A DNA stretch of 64,000 nt from Gordonia polyisoprenivorans (GTDB lineage Bacteria; Actinomycetota; Actinomycetes; Mycobacteriales; Mycobacteriaceae). The stretch spans positions 5,952,001 to 6,016,000 of the forward strand of contig NZ_CP072203.1 in the NCBI RefSeq assembly GCF_017654315.1, read 5' to 3'. Numbering within the stretch: the stretch's first letter is position 1; each line of letters begins with the position of its first letter. A program made the position numbers and the translations under genes. The notes below the pieces were generated by a model. It was not told the origin of the DNA. It did no database searches and saw only the letters and a list, made by a program, of their open reading frames with translations. Positions 60,160 through 64,000 of this stretch are shown here, one piece after another.

Positions 60160-61164
60160 GTGTCCGCGACAACGCTTGCCGACATGGAACAGATCAGTGA
60201 CGCCGTGTGGCGTATCCCACTACCCCTCCCCCTCGACGATCTCCGCGAAATCAACTGCTACGCGCTGCTCAGCACCAGCACGTTGACTCTCATCGACCCT
60301 GGATGGCACGAACCAGCTAGCGAGAGGGTGCTAGTTGGCGCGCTGTCCGAGTTGGGAGCGGCGCCACAAGACGTTGAGAAGATACTCGTTACGCACGCGC
60401 ATTGGGACCACTACACGCGCGCATTGGATTGGCAACAGCGGTATGGCATCACCGTCTATCTGGGTTTCGAGGAACACCACACCATCGATGCATTCGATCT
60501 CGCAGACGGAGCGCACCCACGACAGGTTGAACTACTTCGGCGCACCGGTGCACACGACCTTGCCGCGGCGGTGATGGGGCTCGATCTGGCCGAATATGAA
60601 CGTGACCAGCCTTTCAGGCCTCCTGATATTTGGGTGGTCGACGGCCAGGCAGTCGACTGCGGCCCCTGCTCGATCCAGGTGCTGTCCACGCCTGGCCACA
60701 CAAGGGGTCATGTGGTGTACGAGATGCAAGGAACACCACTTCTGTTCACCGGCGACCACTTGCTGCCGCGGATCACCCCATCGCTGGCCTTCGAGCGCGC
60801 GCCCGAGGACTCACCACTGACGTCATACATGGATTCCCTGGAACGCATTGCTCGTGGGCCCGAACGACGCATGCTACCGGCGCACGGTGTGGCATCGGCG
60901 AGCGCCACACTTCGCGCCCGGGAACTCCTCAACCACCACAGTCAACGACTCGATGAGATCCGCACCCACCTGCAAGGCAGAGCCACCGCGTTGGAAGTCG
61001 CCGAGCGCATGAGATGGACTCGACACAACAGGACCCTCGGTCAACTCAACCCGATTCATGCCATGACCGCAGTGCTGGAGGTGCGCGCCCACCTCGAGTA
61101 CTTGGTGAGCAACGGCGGGGTGACCAAGCAAGACGATGATGCCGAGGACCATTACACGGCCTGA
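60160..61164 (+). CDS. Metallo-beta-lactamase-fold hydrolase, LACTB2-like
   Basis: A 334-residue protein from GTG 60160, chosen for GAGAGGACGCAGGA directly upstream; ATG 60103 is an alternative that would include 19 residues rich in Arg and His. The metal motif is VTHAHWDHYTRA near residue 90, followed by TPGHTRGHVVY near 188 and LFTGDHLLP near 203. After the MBL domain a helical tail (LLNHHSQRLDEIRTHLQGRATALEVAERM) looks like the LACTB2 winged-helix extension. It may hydrolyse a thioester or a lactone. It is divergent from the SDR operon. Confidence 0.85.
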   Translation: MSATTLADMEQISDAVWRIPLPLPLDDLREINCYALLSTSTLTLIDPGWHEPASERVLVGALSELGAAPQDVEKILVTHAHWDHYTRALDWQQRYGITVYLGFEEHHTIDAFDLADGAHPRQVELLRRTGAHDLAAAVMGLDLAEYERDQPFRPPDIWVVDGQAVDCGPCSIQVLSTPGHTRGHVVYEMQGTPLLFTGDHLLPRITPSLAFERAPEDSPLTSYMDSLERIARGPERRMLPAHGVASASATLRARELLNHHSQRLDEIRTHLQGRATALEVAERMRWTRHNRTLGQLNPIHAMTAVLEVRAHLEYLVSNGGVTKQDDDAEDHYTA

Positions 61165-61342
61165 TCACTCAGGCGCCTGAGCTCACGCGCGCTGGCGAGT
61201 GGGCTTTGAAAAAACGGCCCCGCGGGTGCACCACCGGAGAGACAGGGCAGGATATGTCTGAAAGTGCTTGACTCGTTCTCGGTTAGCCGTTATTTTTTAT
61301 TATACAATAAATTTCCACTCTTGGCGATCATCGGAGTCGACA

Positions 61343-62068
61343 GTGAACACCCGTGTCCTGAACGTATGCGCACTCGGCGGGCCCGCCGCAGTTGTGGTCA
61401 CCCTGATCGGGTGGCTCGTTGCCGGCATATTACCCGCACCAATGAGTCCATCCGCACCCTTTTCAGACGTCAGGAATTTCTATCTGGATAACAGCACCTT
61501 GACCGGCGCGGGTTTTGTTATCGCATCAATAGGCATCGTTTTGTACGCGCCGATGCTTGCAGTAATCACTGTTCACCTGCTGCGCATGGAGGGACGGAGC
61601 CCCGTCCTTGCGTTCACACAACTGGCCACCGGAACTGCGACGCTCCTGGTCAATCTCCTCCCAATGCTGCTATGGACAATGGCCACTTTCCGCTCGGATC
61701 GGTCGAATGACACACTCCAACTCCTTCACGACATGGGATGGCTCATCCTCTTTCCCGCAATCATGTTGTTCTGCATGCAGAACGCCGCAATTGGCGTGGC
61801 CGTTGTGAGCAGCGACGGCTCTGTCTTTCCTCGTTGGCTCGGCTATCTCAATTTTTTTGTGGCAGTTTCGTTCCTGCCCGATCCTCTCGCATTCTTCTTC
61901 CACAACGGACCATTCGCATGGAATGGAGTATTTGTGTTCTGGTTGGCCCTGACGACCTACTGCATCTTCCTCTGCTCGATGTCATGGGCCTGCTTACAAG
62001 CAAACAAATCCATCAGCGCCGGATCAAGTCTGTCGCCGGCCAGGCGCGCGGAGCCAGCAATAGGATGA
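61343..62068 (+). CDS. Six-helix integral membrane protein of unknown function
   Basis: A 241-residue membrane protein starting at GTG 61343, with GGAG six bases before it; an ATG-type start at 61268 would add 25 unlikely residues. Six hydrophobic segments are visible: PAAVVVTLIGWLVAGIL, FVIASIGIVLYAPMLAVI, LATGTATLLVNLLPMLLW, LILFPAIMLFCMQNAAIGV, LNFFVAVSFLPDPLAFFF and VFVFWLALTTYCIFLC. No catalytic motif was recognised. It precedes oxidase-subunit-III and IV-like genes by 43 bases in the same direction and may form a membrane complex with them. The region is more AT-rich than the rest of the window. Confidence 0.75.
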   Translation: MNTRVLNVCALGGPAAVVVTLIGWLVAGILPAPMSPSAPFSDVRNFYLDNSTLTGAGFVIASIGIVLYAPMLAVITVHLLRMEGRSPVLAFTQLATGTATLLVNLLPMLLWTMATFRSDRSNDTLQLLHDMGWLILFPAIMLFCMQNAAIGVAVVSSDGSVFPRWLGYLNFFVAVSFLPDPLAFFFHNGPFAWNGVFVFWLALTTYCIFLCSMSWACLQANKSISAGSSLSPARRAEPAIG

Positions 62069-62111
62069 CAAGAACAATATCGTGGCACGATGGGACCGTT
62101 GAGGACTTCGC

Positions 62112-62759
62112 GTGAAAACTGAACTGCCCGATTTCATATGGACTGAGGAGGATGACGGAGACCAGAACTTCGTCCCACGCCAGCCCACTCGAACCGAAAT
62201 CCCTGGTCTACCGGGGGAGCCTGGGCTGTGGGTGTTCATCATCGGAGATATGACTGTCTTCGGGTGGTTTTTCCTTGTCTTTATGTGGGAATATAGTCAC
62301 GACCGGACTTTGTTCGCCGACTCCGTACCAGAACTCTATCGCCCAATCGGTGTGGTCAATACTCTTGTCCTCCTGTTCAGCTCTCTGTTCGTGGTGCTTG
62401 GGCTACACGCACACCGGAATGAGCGGCCCGCCGCCTTGAAACGCTGGCTCGCCGGAGCACTGATCTGCGCGTTCGTATTCGCTCTTTTGAAAGCTGTCGA
62501 ATACTCTCTGGAAATAAACGCGGGGCACACACCCGCACAAAACACGTTCTTCCTCTTTTACTTCGCACTGACTGGCATACACCTGATTCACGTGCTCATC
62601 GGAGTCGGGCTTCTCACCGCTTGGTGGCGTTCATCGGCTCAAACCACTACTTGGCGCAGCAAACGAGTCCTCGCAGAGTCAGCAGCAGTGTATTGGCACA
62701 TGGTTGATCTCCTCTGGATCGTGATCTTCACTATCGTCTACCTCGCGAGCACGACATGA
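62112..62759 (+). CDS. Cytochrome c oxidase subunit III-like (NorE-type) protein
   Basis: A 215-residue protein from GTG 62112 (GAGGA upstream). It has five predicted helices with the subunit III signatures LWVFIIGDMTVFGWFF near residue 35, FALLKAVEYS near 115 and FALTGIHLIHVLIG near 155. The short, five-helix form is that of NorE and other accessory CoxIII-like proteins. Only the following subunit-IV-like gene accompanies it: no subunit I or II gene is in the window. It is probably not part of the housekeeping oxidase; in similar sets it accompanies oxygenases or nitric-oxide reductases, so a link to oxygen-dependent catabolism is conceivable. Confidence 0.85.
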   Translation: MKTELPDFIWTEEDDGDQNFVPRQPTRTEIPGLPGEPGLWVFIIGDMTVFGWFFLVFMWEYSHDRTLFADSVPELYRPIGVVNTLVLLFSSLFVVLGLHAHRNERPAALKRWLAGALICAFVFALLKAVEYSLEINAGHTPAQNTFFLFYFALTGIHLIHVLIGVGLLTAWWRSSAQTTTWRSKRVLAESAAVYWHMVDLLWIVIFTIVYLASTT

Positions 62760-63034
62760 CTGAAATAAAAGTGCTCCCTCGTCGCGTGTTCATCGTTTGG
62801 GTGTCACTCGTGGCGCTGACATGTGCCACGTTGTGGCTGGGTATCGACCACCCACTCGCCTCTGTAAGCGTAAGACTGGCATCCTCGATCGCCATCCTGC
62901 TCGCCTTCGTCAAGGCATGGTTCATCGGTATGGACTTCATGGAGATCCGTGACGCCCCGGCCCCCCTGAAAGTGGTATTCAACGCGTGGATCATGCTCAT
63001 TGGAGGTGGACTCGTCATCCTTTACGCGTTGTGA
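62756..63034 (+). CDS. Prokaryotic cytochrome c oxidase subunit IV-like protein
   Basis: A 92-residue, three-helix protein starting at ATG 62756, overlapping the subunit-III-like stop (ATGA). RVFIVWVSLVALTCATLWLG, SSIAILLAFVKAWFIGMDFME and VVFNAWIMLIGGGLVILYAL mark the helices; the KAWFIGMDFMEIRDAP segment is typical of the prokaryotic CoxIV/CyoD-like family and of NorF-like partners. It probably pairs with the upstream gene product in the membrane. The next 204 bases hold no recognised gene. Confidence 0.82.
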   Translation: MTEIKVLPRRVFIVWVSLVALTCATLWLGIDHPLASVSVRLASSIAILLAFVKAWFIGMDFMEIRDAPAPLKVVFNAWIMLIGGGLVILYAL

Positions 63035-63238
63035 GTTGCCCACCCTCATCGACCTAATCCTGATGTCTACACTATTTCTGCCGAGCTCCGAATCAACGCC
63101 AATTGTATTGCCAGTGAACTTTATTCGAGTGTATTGTCTCGAAAGATCTGTGCGCTTACTGCAATCACGCGACCTACCGCACCAGCTAGTTGACACAAAT
63201 GAATGCCGCGTGGATGTTGTGTAGCGTGAAGAAGAGTG

Positions 63239-64000
63239 TCAGATCGGGGAGATGGTGCGCCTCTTGCCCGGCACGCGATCTGTGTGGCGACGACACCTCG
63301 ACAGCGACTCGATCAACAGAGTGCGCGTTGCCGAGGGCATAACGACGTCGTCGATGCCGAACCCCGACGCGGCCCTGAGTGGATCACGTTTCGCTCGAAA
63401 TCTCGCGATGAGTTCTTCTCGATAACTCGCCGGATCTGATGCGGCTTTGAACTCCCTACCGAACGCGATGTCGACTGCACTTTCGATGGGCATAGCGCTG
63501 ATCTCTGCACTCGGCCAAGCGATTGAGAGGTCAGCATCAATACTGCGCCCACCACCCATCGCTATGTACGCTGCGCCATACCCCTTCCGAACCACGATCG
63601 AAAACCGTGGAACGGTCGCACGACCGAGTTCGAACATCAATCGGCCGCTGCGCCGAGCAAGTTGCGTCGACTCCGCCGCCGATCCAATCAAGAATCCGGG
63701 CAGATCGATCAGGATCAATATCGGAAGGCCAAATGCGTCGCATACGGCGGCGAGATGGGCCGCCTTCTCGCAAGCGCCCGCGTCGAGTGCACCACCCAGG
63801 TGCCTGGGCTGATTGCCGATTACGCCGAGAGGGCGCCCGTCGATACGGGCGAGACCAGTCACAATGTTCGGGGCGGCGGTCGGCCGAATCTCCAGGATCG
63901 ATTCAGCATCGGCAAGAGCCTCGACGACGTCGAGCATGTCGTAGGCCATCCGTGACGCCTCGGGAACAATTGAGTCGAGATCAACTTCGACTGCCCTTAC
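63239..64000 (-). CDS. Acyl-CoA carboxylase beta (carboxyltransferase) subunit, 5' end outside window
   Basis: The frame is open to base 64000, so the N-terminal part lies beyond the window; 253 codons with stop are present. MAYDMLDVVEALADAESILEI starts the carboxyltransferase C-terminal domain. GNQPRHLGGALDAGACEKAA, LPILILIDLPGFLIG and GYGAAYIAMGG with RSIDADLSIAWPSAEISAM are the typical acyl-CoA binding elements of PCC/MCC-type beta subunits. It should carboxylate an acyl-CoA, such as propionyl-, methylcrotonyl- or geranyl-CoA, with a biotin subunit encoded elsewhere. Geranyl-CoA carboxylase would suit terpenoid breakdown, but this is speculation. Confidence 0.9.
   Translation of the reverse strand, partial: VRAVEVDLDSIVPEASRMAYDMLDVVEALADAESILEIRPTAAPNIVTGLARIDGRPLGVIGNQPRHLGGALDAGACEKAAHLAAVCDAFGLPILILIDLPGFLIGSAAESTQLARRSGRLMFELGRATVPRFSIVVRKGYGAAYIAMGGGRSIDADLSIAWPSAEISAMPIESAVDIAFGREFKAASDPASYREELIARFRAKRDPLRAASGFGIDDVVMPSATRTLLIESLSRCRRHTDRVPGKRRTISPI

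Noticed and set aside
63000..63224. Short + strand frame after the CoxIV-like gene
   Set aside because: Overlaps the end of that gene in another frame and has no family similarity or start signal.

Overview
The window comes from a high-GC Gram-positive bacterium. The gene set (P450, SCP-2, KstR-like and other TetR regulators, 3Fe-4S ferredoxin, very many acyl-CoA ligases and crotonases, GTG starts, ATGA/GTGA overlaps) best fits a mycolic-acid actinobacterium of the Rhodococcus/Gordonia/Mycolicibacterium/Nocardia type. The genus cannot be fixed from sequence alone. No rRNA, tRNA, CRISPR array or intact mobile element was seen.

Nearly the whole window is a catabolic island for hydrophobic carboxylic acids, probably terpenoid, alicyclic or aryl-alkanoic. 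It holds eight CoA ligases plus an acetoacetyl-CoA synthetase, nine crotonase domains, three acyl-CoA dehydrogenases, two thiolases, three SDRs, three kinase-fold phosphotransferases, a P450, a two-component Rieske dioxygenase, and a ferredoxin with its reductase. Five TetR genes, one HxlR gene and a relic of a PaaX-type regulator accompany them.

Layout. 1-7.5 kb (+): FadB-like bifunctional protein, a crotonase closely resembling 6-oxocamphor hydrolase (C-C bond hydrolase), CoA ligase, metallo-hydrolase, acetoacetyl-CoA synthetase. 7.9-11.1 kb (-): P450, ligase and SCP-2 operon, divergent from a TetR gene, with two related operator-like palindromes. 12-13.7 kb (-): TetR and a nitronate-monooxygenase-like flavoprotein. 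14-18.5 kb (+): phosphotransferase, thiolase, acyl-CoA dehydrogenase, double-hotdog thioesterase. 18.5-27.3 kb: ligase/thioesterase/crotonase/SnoaL/SDR operon (-), a lone crotonase (+), a crotonase/dehydrogenase pair (-) and a TetR gene, with one repeated motif at two of the divergent promoters. 27.6-36.9 kb (-): three ligase modules, each with its own companion gene (phosphotransferase plus cupin, or SnoaL) and nearby regulator genes. 37-42.8 kb (-): NTF2-crotonase fusion, acyl-CoA dehydrogenase, CrtI-like flavoprotein, 3Fe-4S ferredoxin, ferredoxin reductase.

42.9-54.6 kb (-) looks like one long operon: MaoC, three crotonases, two CoA ligases, Rieske alpha and beta, a small dioxygenase-associated protein, a KAS/HMG-CoA-synthase-like domain lacking its nucleophilic Cys fused to a Zn-ribbon/OB (DUF35) domain, a thiolase, and a nitroreductase. 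Its content recalls the ibuprofen (ipf) logic of CoA activation, dioxygenation of the CoA ester and thiolase/DUF35 deacylation. 54.6-61.2 kb: SDR and TetR (+), an SDR/phosphotransferase/lipocalin-like/quinone reductase operon (-), a metallo-hydrolase (+). 61.3-63.0 kb (+) is visibly more AT-rich and encodes a six-helix membrane protein plus orphan cytochrome-oxidase subunit III- and IV-like proteins. The window ends inside an acyl-CoA carboxylase beta subunit (-).

The working model is uptake and CoA activation by several ligases, oxidation by the P450 or Rieske enzyme using the local ferredoxin chain, ring opening or side-chain removal by crotonase hydrolases and thiolase/DUF35, then beta-oxidation. 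The substrates are inferred, not shown.
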